DNA of 35,391 nucleotides from Leptolinea sp. UBA5203 (GCA_002412765.1 DHVR01000053.1:1-35391); one strand, 5' to 3'. Counted from the first letter of the stretch, positions 8,501 to 17,690 are shown. Notes: generated by a model from the sequence alone, not told the origin. Made by a program: numbers and translations.

Positions 8501-11500
8501 GGTTCGATGGTCAATTGTTGCAGATTATGTTCAACCTTAATTTTCTCTGCCTCAAAGCTGCGATGAATAAAGGAACTATTGCGATATTTGTGCAGGGTAT
8601 TGGTAACCTCCACTTTACTTGTACCCACGATGGAAAGGAAAAATAAGTTGATGGTTTCGTGGGCTGGAATTTCACAACGAATATTGATGGATGCAATCGG
8701 ATCCAGGGCATTTCCGGCGGAGGGTGGAATAGTATTCTCAGGCTTAAGGAAAAAGGCAGGGGTATGGATATCCCCAGTTCGGCCTAGGAAGCGCTCGCGA
8801 TCTGTACAGTAGATTGCTTTAAATTTTAAATCCGATTCGGCAAACCAGGCATGTGCATAATGCAGCGGTTTTTCTTCACCGGAACGCAGCCGGCGGGAGA
8901 AGAACTCACATTGCTGGGCTGGGTCGATCGTATTATCGATAAATAGCTTATTGAATGCAGGATGTCGTTGATCCTCTAATTGGGTGGATAGGATGATCTC
9001 TGAATAACTGCTGATGGTTATGGAGCGTGATTGAGCCGATTGGTTGCTGATGCGGACGCGCCGAATTTCTAGATTGTCGTCACTGGGTACCAATACATCC
9101 ATACGTGCTGCAATTTCATGCAGACTTTTGGTGTACTCCACTTTATGAGGATAAAAGGCAATTTCCTGATAATCGGGCGGTTCCGGCATGGGCATTTCTG
9201 AGATTGACCAGAGGCGCTGCTTATCGTGATCAAAAAGGTAGTACCAGGCTCCGTATTGATTAAGAGAGGCATCATTTCGCCAGCGGGTCAGTTCGCGTTC
9301 CTCATAGCAGGAGTACCCTCCTCCATCACTGTTGATTGCCACATGGAATTTGCCATTGGAAAGGATGTGAAAGGCTGGCGGATCCGAATTGGCAGAAGGA
9401 CGCCAGGGATCATAGACGATTCTTCTGCGTTGTGGAACCTGTGTTACAGATTCCAACTTGTGAGGAAATTCAACCGGCATATCCCCACCCAGGGTTTCGT
9501 ACAACAGAATTTCCTGAGCGTTGATCTGTGGATCCTTATGAAAAGCTTTCACCAGTAGATCGGACTTAAGATAGTTGCAAATTGCTGCCATGACCATACC
9601 TTGATGGTGTGCCATATAAGATTTAACCAGACGTCCTTCTTTTTCCGGTGCGCGTTTTGTGGTGAAATCAATGGCTTCATAGTAACCGTATACGCCTCGG
9701 GCACCACGGCGATTGAGATCATCAATGTTTTGAAAGACCCTGTCGGGTGCCTGATTAATGCACATCAGGGAGGCGTAAGGCGCAATGACCAGATCGTCTC
9801 CCAAACCTCTTTTTAGGCCTAATCCTGGGGTGCCAAATGCCCGGTATTGATAATTCAATTGCGCATCAAAATGATAATACCCGGATTCAGAAATCCCCCA
9901 GGGTACTTTGTGCTGAGCGGCGTATTTGATCTGATGGTCGATAACATTTTGAACACTGATTCCTAGCAATGAAGTAGGGGGAGTTTTCATGATCGCGGTG
10001 GGCATTAAATATTCAAACATGGTGGCACTCCAGGAGAGGAGTGCCCAATGATCATCCATACGGGTAATAGGACGTGCCAGATGCTTCCAGTGACTCTGAG
10101 GAATATCTCCTTTTGCAATGGCGATCAGGCTGGCAATGCGTGATTCGGAGGCCAGCAGGTCATAATAATTGTTGTCCAGCAGACCGGTTTCCAGATTATA
10201 GCCAATATGGAAAACCTCACGATCATTGTGGAACAGGAAGCCAAATTCTGTGGCTTTATAAAGTTTGTTGAGTTTTTTGCAAAGGCCTTCCAGATTATGG
10301 GTTTGTAATTGGGCAGATTTTCTGGTTTTATCAATATACTCATCCAGGTTTTCACACCAGGCTTCAAGCATCAACCTCAGGGGGATTGAAGCTTGATAAA
10401 AGAGATTGGTTTTTACAAAGCGCTGTTTCTGAAGGAGAAGATCAATGGTTTCTAAAGGAGAGTTGGTGGCGGGGAGTGCCAGGGTTTCTTTGAGAATCTC
10501 GAGAAAACGTACGGCACCATTTTCTTGATTATTTTCGGATTCAATCTGTGAAATGAGGGTATAGGTATCCAGTACCCAGGGCGCTAAATAGAGGAAATCA
10601 GAGAGAATATTCTCTGCCTGGAAATGGGTGCGACCCACCCAAACTCGTATAGCATTTATGGTCCCACTGTCCATTCTAGTTGAGTTTTCGCCAACCAGGG
10701 TGATAATGCTATCTTCCAGACTGCTCAAACGATTTTCAATAAAAACTCTCAGATTTGAAATCCAAGTTGCTGAGTCTTCCTTCCAAGATAAAATTTCCAG
10801 GCTCATTTTTTCGATTTGGAATTTTGCGGCTTGTGTCTCCTCTTCCAGTGGAATTTCATTAATGATTTCCTTGATTACCGAAAAGCAATCTGCCAGGGCT
10901 TCAAATTGCTGCCATTGTAAAATTGGGACATTCTTGATACCTTCCAAATAATGGTTAAGGGTCAAATAACATGCAGCCAGGTTTCCACTATCTACAGTAG
11001 AAATATATCGTGGGGGGAGGGGCAGTAAACTTTGCGTGTCATACCAGTTGTATAAGTGCCCTCGATATTCCCCCATCTTTGTTATGGTCTCCAATGTTCG
11101 CTGCAACCGGTATACAAGATCCACCGTGGTGACATACCCAAATTCATGACCCGTTATTGCAGCCAGGAGATATAAACCAATATTGGTCGGCGAAGTTCGG
11201 TGTGCCACCACGCCTTTGGGTGATTCTTGATAATGATCTGGTGGCAGCCAGGAATCATCCGGGCCGACATAGGTCTCAAAGAACATCCAGGTGCGTATGG
11301 CAATATTACGAAAAACTTGAATTGAGCGGGGTGGAAGTTCAGTTTCTTTTTTTGCTATGGGTCTGCTGATGAGGGTGGCAATTTTCGGAGCCAACAACCA
11401 CAGGCTTAACCAGGGCAGTGAGGGCCAGATTGAGTTGAACTGGAAAATGATAATTAGGATAAAACCAAAAATAACAACTACATTACCCTTTATAATGCGC

Positions 11501-14097
11501 CGCCAGGCTAAATTTTGTTTGGGTTCGCTTTTAGATAAACGGATGGTATGCGCTGCCGTGACCCACTGTAATAAGCGCTTTCTGGAAACATAGATGCGGT
11601 ATAAAACACTGGTAATTGCATCCAGATTGACTGCAGATTCTGAAACCAACATAACAGTACCGAGACAGCTCCTGGCCAACAAATAAACAGTTTCCTTTGC
11701 GGAAAAGGAACGGAAGCCCTGATTGATGATTTTTATGAGCACGGGGAGGAAGTACGTGAATAGTACTATTCCTCCGCCTAAAACCCACTGTTCCGGAAAA
11801 AGGTACCAGGTGAGAAATAATAGAATAACCATGCTGGGGGGGAGCAGGCTGCGGCGCAAATTGTCCCAAATTTTCCACTGTCCCATGAACGTACAGCCAT
11901 TCACTATGTTGCCGGTAAATCGATTTGGGATGATTGGCAGAAGCCAGGGAGTCAATTGCCAATCCCCGCGGATCCAACGGTGCTGACGGTTGAGATAGGA
12001 AATCATATCGGTTGGATAGTCTTCATAAATGACAATATCCGACACGAGAGCTACCCGGGAGAAAATGCCTTCAAATAGATCGTGACTTAAGAGTGTGTTT
12101 TCCAATATACGATGGTTCATACTCTGAGTGAAAGCGCGAATATCATAAATTCCTTTCCCGATGAAGATGCCCTCTCCAAATAAATCCATATAGGAGTCAG
12201 ATACTGCCAGGGTATACAGATCGAAATAGGTGTCCTCAAGGTAAATTTTTGAGAACCAGGTTGAGAGCCCAAAAGCCGGATTTATTTGAACTCGCGGTTG
12301 CAGAATGGCATACCCATGAGTTACTCTCCCCTCAGTCGGATCAAATACAGCCTGGTTGAGAGGATGAGCCATGCCGGCGATCAATTTTCTTGCCGTATGG
12401 AAGGGGAGATCGGTATCTGAATCCAGGGTAATGGCATAGCGAATGGTTTTGAGATTGGATGGATTTCCGATGATGGTTTGAAACGAGCTGCTGGCAGGAT
12501 CGAGAATATATTGATTGAACTCAGCCAATTTCCCCCTTTTTCGCTCCCAGCCCATCCAGGTGTTTTCAGAAGGGTTCCATAAACGCTGGCGATGAAATAG
12601 GTAGAAGACCGGTTCGTATTTCTGATTCAATGATTCAATCCCCGCACATGCCAATGAAAGGAGATGCTCATCCTCGGGCATGGTCTCCTGAGGTGCATCT
12701 GTGAAATCGGTTAATAAAATGAAGGATAGGTTAGGATCTGTATTGGATAAATAATGCTTTTCTATCTGTTTCACTAGAGAATTTATTTCTGTTTTTGACC
12801 CTAATAAGGAAGGTATAACGATGGCTGTCCGATGCGCATCAGGAATCCCTTTGGAAAAGTCCATTTTAGGCAAATGCCTTGGGGGAAGTAATTTTGAAAG
12901 CAGGAAATTATACATACCGATCGAGATGGACAAAACGGGCAGAATGAAGGTCAGCAGATAGAGACTGGTTAGCAAAGGATGAAGCGTTGGCGTGAGCCAA
13001 AGGATGAGAAAGCCCAGTGCAAGACAAGTAATTAGCAGAATTGATCCCACATAGTTAAGGGCAGGGTGATGGGTCATCCAATGCACTATCCTTTTTTTTA
13101 TACGTGGTCGGTAATGGATGGATTTTTTAAGTTCGTCAATACCCTCATCCAATAAGTAATACCCGATATGAGTTTTTCGTTTGAGAATTTGTTGGGAAAA
13201 GTCACCATTGGGGTGAGGGGAGACGAGCGATTGCTTATTCATCTCGCATAACTCGACGATTATCCTTGCGATACGCTCTTCGCTAAATTTGGAATTGACC
13301 GATAAATCTTCCAGGGAGCGGCGATAATGATCCCGGGTATCAAAATCCATCTCCGCGTAGGCATGGCTTGGGTCTGAATTAAATATATTTTCAACCGGAC
13401 TGCAAGCTTCGAAAAAAGTCTGCCAATTAATGGCTGATAATTGCCGTAATCCGGGGATGATTCTTGCGATCATCTCTTCCGGCAGGAGAACTGATTTTTC
13501 AAAATAATTATTAATCTGAGAAGATAAGGGTTTTTTTATGGTTAATTCCGGCGAATTGTGAATGGAGTAAGCCAGAGCTGCCAGTAATCCAAAACGGAGC
13601 ATGGTGGGAAAAGCCCATAATTCGCCCGTGCTCAAGGATTGGATTTTTTGAAACTCCATAAGGATATATTGAAATTGACTCTCATCAATTAAAAAATCCG
13701 TTCTTCTGAGGATGATCAGGGTCAGAATCAGGATACGAATCCTGTTTTTATAGGGGGATTCCAACAACCTTGGAAGTTGGCTTTCATAAGAAAATGGAAG
13801 GTTGTCTCGGATTAGTCGAAAGGCTTGCTCAACGATAATGTAATTATCCAACATCCATTCGGCTGCAGGAGACAGATTTACCAGGAGTTCTGACGATTCC
13901 TGATATTGTTGATAACCCGATTTGATAATTAATTCAAAATCACATAAATCTGTGTAGGTAGATGTTGGAATTTTCTTTTTGTTATGTTTTGTCTGCTGAT
14001 CAGCCAGAGATGCAAGAATTTGATTCAGATCGAAATCTGAATCCCCATCAAACCAGGCAAATGGATCGCTGTCGGAAGTGTTTAGGTTGGTCCCCAT
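5533..14097 (-). CDS. Cyclic beta-glucan synthase-like protein (GT84 + glucoamylase-like + GH94)
   Basis: At 2854 residues this matches the usual length of NdvB/ChvB/Cgs proteins, which polymerise UDP-glucose into beta-1,2-glucan at the inner membrane and close or trim the ring. A 340-residue N-terminal region precedes membrane helices at about 345-400. A GT84 glycosyltransferase follows with TLDSDTD at 557-563 (metal and UDP binding aspartates) and RQHRW at 704-708. More membrane helices lie at about 750-790 and 870-905. A glucoamylase-like domain covers about 1300-1500, with YQYRAFGTPGLGLKRG and GVYGYYEAIDF. Beta-sandwich regions follow near 1560-1750 and 2060-2250. A GH94 phosphorylase domain runs from about 2360 to the end, with HDWNDG at 2532-2537 and GRGGWTWYTGSASWMYR near the end. 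Its start lies 4 bases after the stress-protein stop codon, so the two are co-transcribed. Linkage and ring closure cannot be proved from sequence. Confidence 0.9.
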   Translation of the reverse strand: MGTNLNTSDSDPFAWFDGDSDFDLNQILASLADQQTKHNKKKIPTSTYTDLCDFELIIKSGYQQYQESSELLVNLSPAAEWMLDNYIIVEQAFRLIRDNLPFSYESQLPRLLESPYKNRIRILILTLIILRRTDFLIDESQFQYILMEFQKIQSLSTGELWAFPTMLRFGLLAALAYSIHNSPELTIKKPLSSQINNYFEKSVLLPEEMIARIIPGLRQLSAINWQTFFEACSPVENIFNSDPSHAYAEMDFDTRDHYRRSLEDLSVNSKFSEERIARIIVELCEMNKQSLVSPHPNGDFSQQILKRKTHIGYYLLDEGIDELKKSIHYRPRIKKRIVHWMTHHPALNYVGSILLITCLALGFLILWLTPTLHPLLTSLYLLTFILPVLSISIGMYNFLLSKLLPPRHLPKMDFSKGIPDAHRTAIVIPSLLGSKTEINSLVKQIEKHYLSNTDPNLSFILLTDFTDAPQETMPEDEHLLSLACAGIESLNQKYEPVFYLFHRQRLWNPSENTWMGWERKRGKLAEFNQYILDPASSSFQTIIGNPSNLKTIRYAITLDSDTDLPFHTARKLIAGMAHPLNQAVFDPTEGRVTHGYAILQPRVQINPAFGLSTWFSKIYLEDTYFDLYTLAVSDSYMDLFGEGIFIGKGIYDIRAFTQSMNHRILENTLLSHDLFEGIFSRVALVSDIVIYEDYPTDMISYLNRQHRWIRGDWQLTPWLLPIIPNRFTGNIVNGCTFMGQWKIWDNLRRSLLPPSMVILLFLTWYLFPEQWVLGGGIVLFTYFLPVLIKIINQGFRSFSAKETVYLLARSCLGTVMLVSESAVNLDAITSVLYRIYVSRKRLLQWVTAAHTIRLSKSEPKQNLAWRRIIKGNVVVIFGFILIIIFQFNSIWPSLPWLSLWLLAPKIATLISRPIAKKETELPPRSIQVFRNIAIRTWMFFETYVGPDDSWLPPDHYQESPKGVVAHRTSPTNIGLYLLAAITGHEFGYVTTVDLVYRLQRTLETITKMGEYRGHLYNWYDTQSLLPLPPRYISTVDSGNLAACYLTLNHYLEGIKNVPILQWQQFEALADCFSVIKEIINEIPLEEETQAAKFQIEKMSLEILSWKEDSATWISNLRVFIENRLSSLEDSIITLVGENSTRMDSGTINAIRVWVGRTHFQAENILSDFLYLAPWVLDTYTLISQIESENNQENGAVRFLEILKETLALPATNSPLETIDLLLQKQRFVKTNLFYQASIPLRLMLEAWCENLDEYIDKTRKSAQLQTHNLEGLCKKLNKLYKATEFGFLFHNDREVFHIGYNLETGLLDNNYYDLLASESRIASLIAIAKGDIPQSHWKHLARPITRMDDHWALLSWSATMFEYLMPTAIMKTPPTSLLGISVQNVIDHQIKYAAQHKVPWGISESGYYHFDAQLNYQYRAFGTPGLGLKRGLGDDLVIAPYASLMCINQAPDRVFQNIDDLNRRGARGVYGYYEAIDFTTKRAPEKEGRLVKSYMAHHQGMVMAAICNYLKSDLLVKAFHKDPQINAQEILLYETLGGDMPVEFPHKLESVTQVPQRRRIVYDPWRPSANSDPPAFHILSNGKFHVAINSDGGGYSCYEERELTRWRNDASLNQYGAWYYLFDHDKQRLWSISEMPMPEPPDYQEIAFYPHKVEYTKSLHEIAARMDVLVPSDDNLEIRRVRISNQSAQSRSITISSYSEIILSTQLEDQRHPAFNKLFIDNTIDPAQQCEFFSRRLRSGEEKPLHYAHAWFAESDLKFKAIYCTDRERFLGRTGDIHTPAFFLKPENTIPPSAGNALDPIASINIRCEIPAHETINLFFLSIVGTSKVEVTNTLHKYRNSSFIHRSFEAEKIKVEHNLQQLTIEPGDLELFDKLLSLILLPTNKMRPTKETLQRNTKGQPGLWPYGISGDHPICLIKINKLDQINQLSRILKGYIFWRCRNIKIDLVLLNEKDSTYDQELNTLLQRLISKLGASPWLGLKGGIYILRADQLPMDSLIALETSANCIFTPGDEEIFDLLNNKWKPVEYLPQFHAALPKIPETLGNTLLTPEKNLQFQNHLGGFSEAGNEYHIHLDSNHISPAPWINVISNPDFGFIVSESGIGWSWAGNSGENRLTTWSNDPIQDQPGEALYLRDEETGQFWSPTLLPSGTDQPYHVIHGMGYSIFRHCSHGILSELTLFTDKSDPVKFIRLRIKNMRDRISRISTTYYAEWVLGAIKNQNQFFIQQNFDTYLSAIFARNRFNPDFSQNVSFLAATRDPQGITTNRAEFIGRNGSYRSPAAFSRVALSGNISSAHDPCAAMNHIIWLSPGEEKEITYLLGQGKDEQDAKRLVHKYQKIEQVEAAFSRSTRFWSGVTTSIQVKTPEPSFDLLLNQWLLYQSASCRFFGRSAFYQSSGAFGFRDQLQDSLAYLPSHPEWTRDFILEAAKHQFIEGDVLHWWHPPGNRGVRTRCSDDMVWLPYVVAEYIQQTGDESILDERIPFLEAPELKNNEHDRYDLYPQENMQYSIMEHCLRAIRRSATEGRHGLPFIGSHDWNDGFSRIGSQGQGESVWLGWFLAVVAERFAVFCTRQHKPILANELNQIRDTYIHNILTQAWDGKWFVRAFFDDGTPLGSASNAECKIDAIAQSWGVFAGLKDDPKVKTALESVKEYLVLESDQLILLFTPPLDKSKLDPGYVKGYRPGIRENGGQYTHAAMWTIWAFAEAGQAELAFKLFQLTNPILHSDSEQKARLYAVEPYVVAADIYNAPALVGRGGWTWYTGSASWMYRLGIERILGLQLQKDGFTLDPSIPADWEEFQLTMRLPKGRYDVTIRNPLQVNSGIAAVSMDGQKIRSQVIPWMEDGKIHTVIFRMGSE

Positions 14098-14101
14098 AGC
14101 T

Positions 14102-15070
14102 TTAATGCCCTTTTTGCTGGAGTTTACTCAGAGTTCCCATGGTTTTTTCAACTTGTTCAGGTGTCATATCCTGAATGATTAAGAGAGGGGTGGTTCCAAA
14201 AGCGATGAAATTGGTGACCAAACTTGAGAAGGGCAAATGGCTATTCCCGGAGAATCCGTGGGCACAAAATGCCACCAGATCAACTTTGGTTTTCGCCACG
14301 TAATCATGCAAAGAACTGGCGATACTTTCGCAAATGATGATATGGGGTGCAAAGGTGTAATCGCTGCAATCCATGCGGTTTTTTAATTGAGTTAAGTAGG
14401 ATTCGGCCTCTTGTCGATTGCGCTCGGTAATGGAATCCAGTAAAAGATGATCACTATCGGATAGCGGCATTCGACTGGGCATATCCGGTTTATTTACTAA
14501 ATATAACGGGACAAGTTTGGAATGAAAATGTCTGGCAATCATGGTAACTGTGGAAAGAGCACATTCGGCCCTTTGAGATAAGTCCAAGGGAATGACGATA
14601 TTTTTATACTGATTGGCGACAATCAAATCGTTTTCAATTAAAGTTGCCCGGACAATAACGATGGGTTTAAATACATTGATTAATATCCTTTGCACATTAC
14701 TGCTGATGTTCCAACCACTATGGCCGGATTGTCCGTGACTGGAGATAATGACAAAATCGACATCATTTTGTTTTACAAAATCAATGATACGATCGGAGAA
14801 AGCCCCTTCGAGGATATGGTACTCAGTATCTATTTGTTGGTTTTGTAATTTATTTTGAATGGAACGCAGATATACTTCTGCTTCCGTTTGATACATCCGC
14901 CAATCGAATGGTTTTATTGGGGTCCGTTTTCCTGCCACTTCCAATACCGGGTCCATCACACGCAGCAGGGTAATTTTTGCTTGGAAGGCTTTTGCAAAAC
15001 CAATAGCATGGGGAAGAACACATTCTGCAAGTTTCGATCCATCGATCGGTACGAGTATATGATCAATCAT
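14102..15070 (-). CDS. Tandem universal stress protein (two UspA domains)
   Basis: The 322-residue product has two UspA folds, at about 1-142 and 155-310. Each starts with a strand followed by a conserved aspartate (ILVPIDGS at 5-12; IVIPLDLS in the second). Each ends with a nucleotide-loop-like stretch, SSHGQSGHSGWNISSNV at about 110-125 and CAHGFSGNSHLPFSSLV in the second. The canonical ATP motif GxxGx9G(S/T) is only partly kept, since the final glycine is missing in both loops, so ATP binding is uncertain. The protein has no membrane segment and is cytoplasmic. GAGGG seven bases before the ATG at 15070 supports this start. It directly precedes the cyclic glucan synthase-like gene with 4 bases between. 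A role in adjusting glucan synthesis under stress is an inference from position. Confidence 0.9.
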   Translation of the reverse strand: MIDHILVPIDGSKLAECVLPHAIGFAKAFQAKITLLRVMDPVLEVAGKRTPIKPFDWRMYQTEAEVYLRSIQNKLQNQQIDTEYHILEGAFSDRIIDFVKQNDVDFVIISSHGQSGHSGWNISSNVQRILINVFKPIVIVRATLIENDLIVANQYKNIVIPLDLSQRAECALSTVTMIARHFHSKLVPLYLVNKPDMPSRMPLSDSDHLLLDSITERNRQEAESYLTQLKNRMDCSDYTFAPHIIICESIASSLHDYVAKTKVDLVAFCAHGFSGNSHLPFSSLVTNFIAFGTTPLLIIQDMTPEQVEKTMGTLSKLQQKGH

Positions 15071-15100
15071 GAGATTACCCTCTACCTTACCTTTAAATGG

Positions 15101-15132
15101 ACAGCAGCCGGTTCATAATGAGCGGCTGCTGT
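15101..15132 (-). promoter_or_regulatory. Hairpin in the leader of the stress protein/glucan synthase unit
   Basis: ACAGCAGCCG (15101-15110) and CGGCTGCTGT (15123-15132) form a perfect 10-bp stem with a 12-base loop. It lies 31 bases upstream of the stress protein start codon and inside the leader predicted from the upstream promoter. No T run follows on the minus strand, so it is not a typical terminator. It could affect mRNA stability or translation. Confidence 0.45.
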
Positions 15133-15220
15133 GAAAGACTACCAGGTTTCAGAAAACTCTGAAAGCTCTTGGGGTAAAGAATATTTAACAATAAAGTTGT
15201 TGAGTAGATTCAGTATCTAT

Positions 15221-15249
15221 ACTATATACAAAGTGAAAGAGAAAGGCAA
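15221..15249 (-). promoter_or_regulatory. Candidate promoter of the stress protein/glucan synthase unit
   Basis: On the minus strand TTGCCT (15244-15249) is followed after 17 bases by TATAGT (15221-15226). The -10 matches the consensus in five of six positions and the -35 in four. Transcription would begin near 15214, leaving a leader of about 145 bases that holds the 15101-15132 hairpin. Confidence 0.4.
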
Positions 15250-15307
15250 GTTGTATATACAAATTAATAGAGCGAAAATGGCAATATCCTTTCTTTCATA
15301 CATCAAT

Positions 15308-17596
15308 TTACTCTGCTGGAAACCATAGATAGACATCTGCCACGGATTGATTACAATCGAAGATTTGATCCTTGTTGCCGCCGGGCAGAATTTGTTCAAT
15401 CCATCGCAACTCAGATTCCCGGCCTGGGATAAAGAAAAACACAGCAGGTTTTTGAAGATCCAAATTTCGTGGTGGGGCTCTCAGCGGTTCTTCATATTGT
15501 TTATACTCACGCCCTGGGCTGAGAAAATCCATGGAGAGATGAGTGCCGGCTTGTAATCTTGGGGCGGTGAGTAAATAGGGCGTTACCTCTGCATCAAGGG
15601 TACTGGTATAACTGGCGATCAAGGATGCAAGCCTGGTATTGGTGTTTTCGTATTTACAACTGGGCGCATAATTCACAAAATAGATTTTTAAATTGATAAA
15701 CGAGAGAATTAGAACAAATCCAAGAGTAAGTGCTGTCGTAATGATTCGATTTATCCAACGATGACTGTTAAAAATACTGAGAATTCGATCAATCCCAATG
15801 GCTACGAACAAACAGACGACTGGGAAAATGATTAAGATACGATATGCATTATAGGAAGGCAAAGTGACCAGCGCACCGCCAACAAGGATACCAGACCAGA
15901 GCCAGCCGTTTAGTAATAAGAATCGTGGGTCTTTTGTGTGTAGGAGGGAATAAATCAATCCTGGCAGGAAGAAAATGCTACTGATGGGATCCAGCATGGG
16001 AAATTCTGAATTATGAAAACCGTAGGATGGGTAATATTGTATGGTCAGGAACGCTTGTTTGAATAGCGTAAGGAAGAGGCTGAGTTGATGGATGCCTGTC
16101 TTGGCGGCTTCTTTCACAAGCCAGCCTGATTGCAGGATTCCTGTTTGATTAGCCCTGGCATTAAAAGCAATTGGGTTGCTGATCGCCCAATAAATCATCG
16201 GTAAGGAAATTAACAACCAGGCACTGAAAAAAAGAAGAATATTGGCTTTGTTTTTTGTTACCATGGGACGCTGAAAGAAATATAGAAAAATTAAGTAGAT
16301 GGGAACCAAAAGAATAATTAAACGTGCGCCCATATAAACATAAAGGGCAAATCCCAGACATAATCCACCCATCACCATGCGAAAACGGGAATGCCTAAGT
16401 AAGCCAGTGAGTAAGAAGTATAAACTGATGGTGGCAAAAAGGGCATCCTGGATGCTGGTGACAGACATAATACGGCTGAAATGGAGATGAAAATTGGAGA
16501 CTACCAGCAGGGCGGTACTGATCCAGGCGATTCGCCGGTTGAATAGTTGACGGGAAAATAGATACAAGAAGGGAATGGTGAGAATGCCTCCCAGAGCCGA
16601 CCCAATACGCAATAGTTTAACGCTGACCCCCAGCCATTTCATCATGCCGGCTAAAAAGAAAAAGTATAGGGTGCTGTTGCCAAAACTGGTGATGAACATG
16701 TTTTTGATGTTCCCATCGAGGATATCCATCAGAATAGTCCCAAATCTCCCCTCATCCCCACTGATAATGTTGGGAATCTCACCCAGGGCTACTAAGCGGA
16801 GACAGGAACCCACTACTGTTAAAAAGAGGACAATAAGGATATCTACTTTATTGGATTGCAGCCATCGTTGCCAGTTAAGTCTCTTTGTTGGAAAATGTGC
16901 GGCTGCAAATCCAAGACTGCTGACCAGCCAAAGAAAGAAGGTATCCCAATGCCCTTGATCCATCGGTCTGTTAATTAATAAAATCAGGGCCAGCAAGCCA
17001 AGCAAAATACTTACCAATAAAAGAGCAAACCGTCCCCGTGTATAAGGAAAGAGCCTTTTTGGGGATTGGAAAATTATTGCTGTTTCATCATCTTGCAGTG
17101 TAGTTAAAACCTGTGGAGCAGCGCTTGGAACTGATTGCTGCCGATAGGTTAATATGACAAACAGCAAACCAGATAAAAGAAAATATTCAATTCCTTTCTT
17201 TTCGCCAATGATAAATTGGTTAAAATTTGTCACCCCAAGTACACCAAAGATCAGGGCTCCAGCGGTAAGAATCCAATTAACAATGGAATTAATCATCGTG
17301 TCTTTGCGGATTGATTGTTTGATCAGTCCGGATTGGCTGGGCAACGGATAAGCGTCTTCCACTAAGACGGGAATTTTCGTGTGAAGATTATAAAGAGTCA
17401 GTGAACCATTATTACTGGGAATGAAAAAGTTTCCAATTTGGAGTAGCCCGCGTTTGATCCAGGGCAGGAGGATGGATTTTCCACTTCGCGGATGACACAT
17501 GGCGCGTTTTTGCTGCCACCATTTCATGAGGAACAAATCCAGCACAATGGCAGGCAGGATGAGGAGGAGGAACCAGGGAGAAGATGAATTTTGCAT
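15308..17596 (-). CDS. Polytopic membrane glycosyltransferase, GT39/ArnT-like (GT-C fold)
   Basis: The 762-residue product resembles dolichyl-phosphate-mannose-protein mannosyltransferase and ArnT-like enzymes. These transfer sugars from polyprenyl-phosphate donors on the outer side of the membrane. It has an N-terminal hydrophobic segment at about 7-24 and further helices near 104-130, 138-150, 190-208 and 220-233. The GT-C core then begins at about 250. The acidic pair of the first large loop (DEGRFG, D281-E282) fits the GT-C catalytic site. Many helices follow to about residue 640, then a soluble C-terminal domain of about 110 residues. The N-terminal 240 residues are an addition compared with simple GT39 proteins. 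It follows the ftsZ terminator and precedes the stress protein gene. Donor and acceptor cannot be read from the sequence. No good ribosome binding site supports the ATG at 17596, so the start is less certain. Confidence 0.8.
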   Translation of the reverse strand: MQNSSSPWFLLLILPAIVLDLFLMKWWQQKRAMCHPRSGKSILLPWIKRGLLQIGNFFIPSNNGSLTLYNLHTKIPVLVEDAYPLPSQSGLIKQSIRKDTMINSIVNWILTAGALIFGVLGVTNFNQFIIGEKKGIEYFLLSGLLFVILTYRQQSVPSAAPQVLTTLQDDETAIIFQSPKRLFPYTRGRFALLLVSILLGLLALILLINRPMDQGHWDTFFLWLVSSLGFAAAHFPTKRLNWQRWLQSNKVDILIVLFLTVVGSCLRLVALGEIPNIISGDEGRFGTILMDILDGNIKNMFITSFGNSTLYFFFLAGMMKWLGVSVKLLRIGSALGGILTIPFLYLFSRQLFNRRIAWISTALLVVSNFHLHFSRIMSVTSIQDALFATISLYFLLTGLLRHSRFRMVMGGLCLGFALYVYMGARLIILLVPIYLIFLYFFQRPMVTKNKANILLFFSAWLLISLPMIYWAISNPIAFNARANQTGILQSGWLVKEAAKTGIHQLSLFLTLFKQAFLTIQYYPSYGFHNSEFPMLDPISSIFFLPGLIYSLLHTKDPRFLLLNGWLWSGILVGGALVTLPSYNAYRILIIFPVVCLFVAIGIDRILSIFNSHRWINRIITTALTLGFVLILSFINLKIYFVNYAPSCKYENTNTRLASLIASYTSTLDAEVTPYLLTAPRLQAGTHLSMDFLSPGREYKQYEEPLRAPPRNLDLQKPAVFFFIPGRESELRWIEQILPGGNKDQIFDCNQSVADVYLWFPAE

Positions 17597-17690
17597 ATAT
17601 GATCATTTAGCCATGCTATTTATAGTCCAAAGCCCTTTGAACCATTTTACACCAGGATTGTGATGGATGTTAATCCTGGATTCCCTGAGA

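Noticed and set aside
11531..11986. Long overlapping open frames on both strands inside the glucan synthase gene
   Set aside because: They are frame shadows of a conserved glycosyltransferase region and show no protein-like features.
15131..15328. Plus-strand open frame of 65 codons between the stress protein and glycosyltransferase genes
   Set aside because: It overlaps the glycosyltransferase end and the candidate promoter, has no family resemblance and would oppose all other genes.
17652..17679. 8-bp inverted repeat CCAGGATT/AATCCTGG beside the ftsZ terminator
   Set aside because: The 12-base loop, modest stem and missing T tract do not support a second terminator or a known operator.
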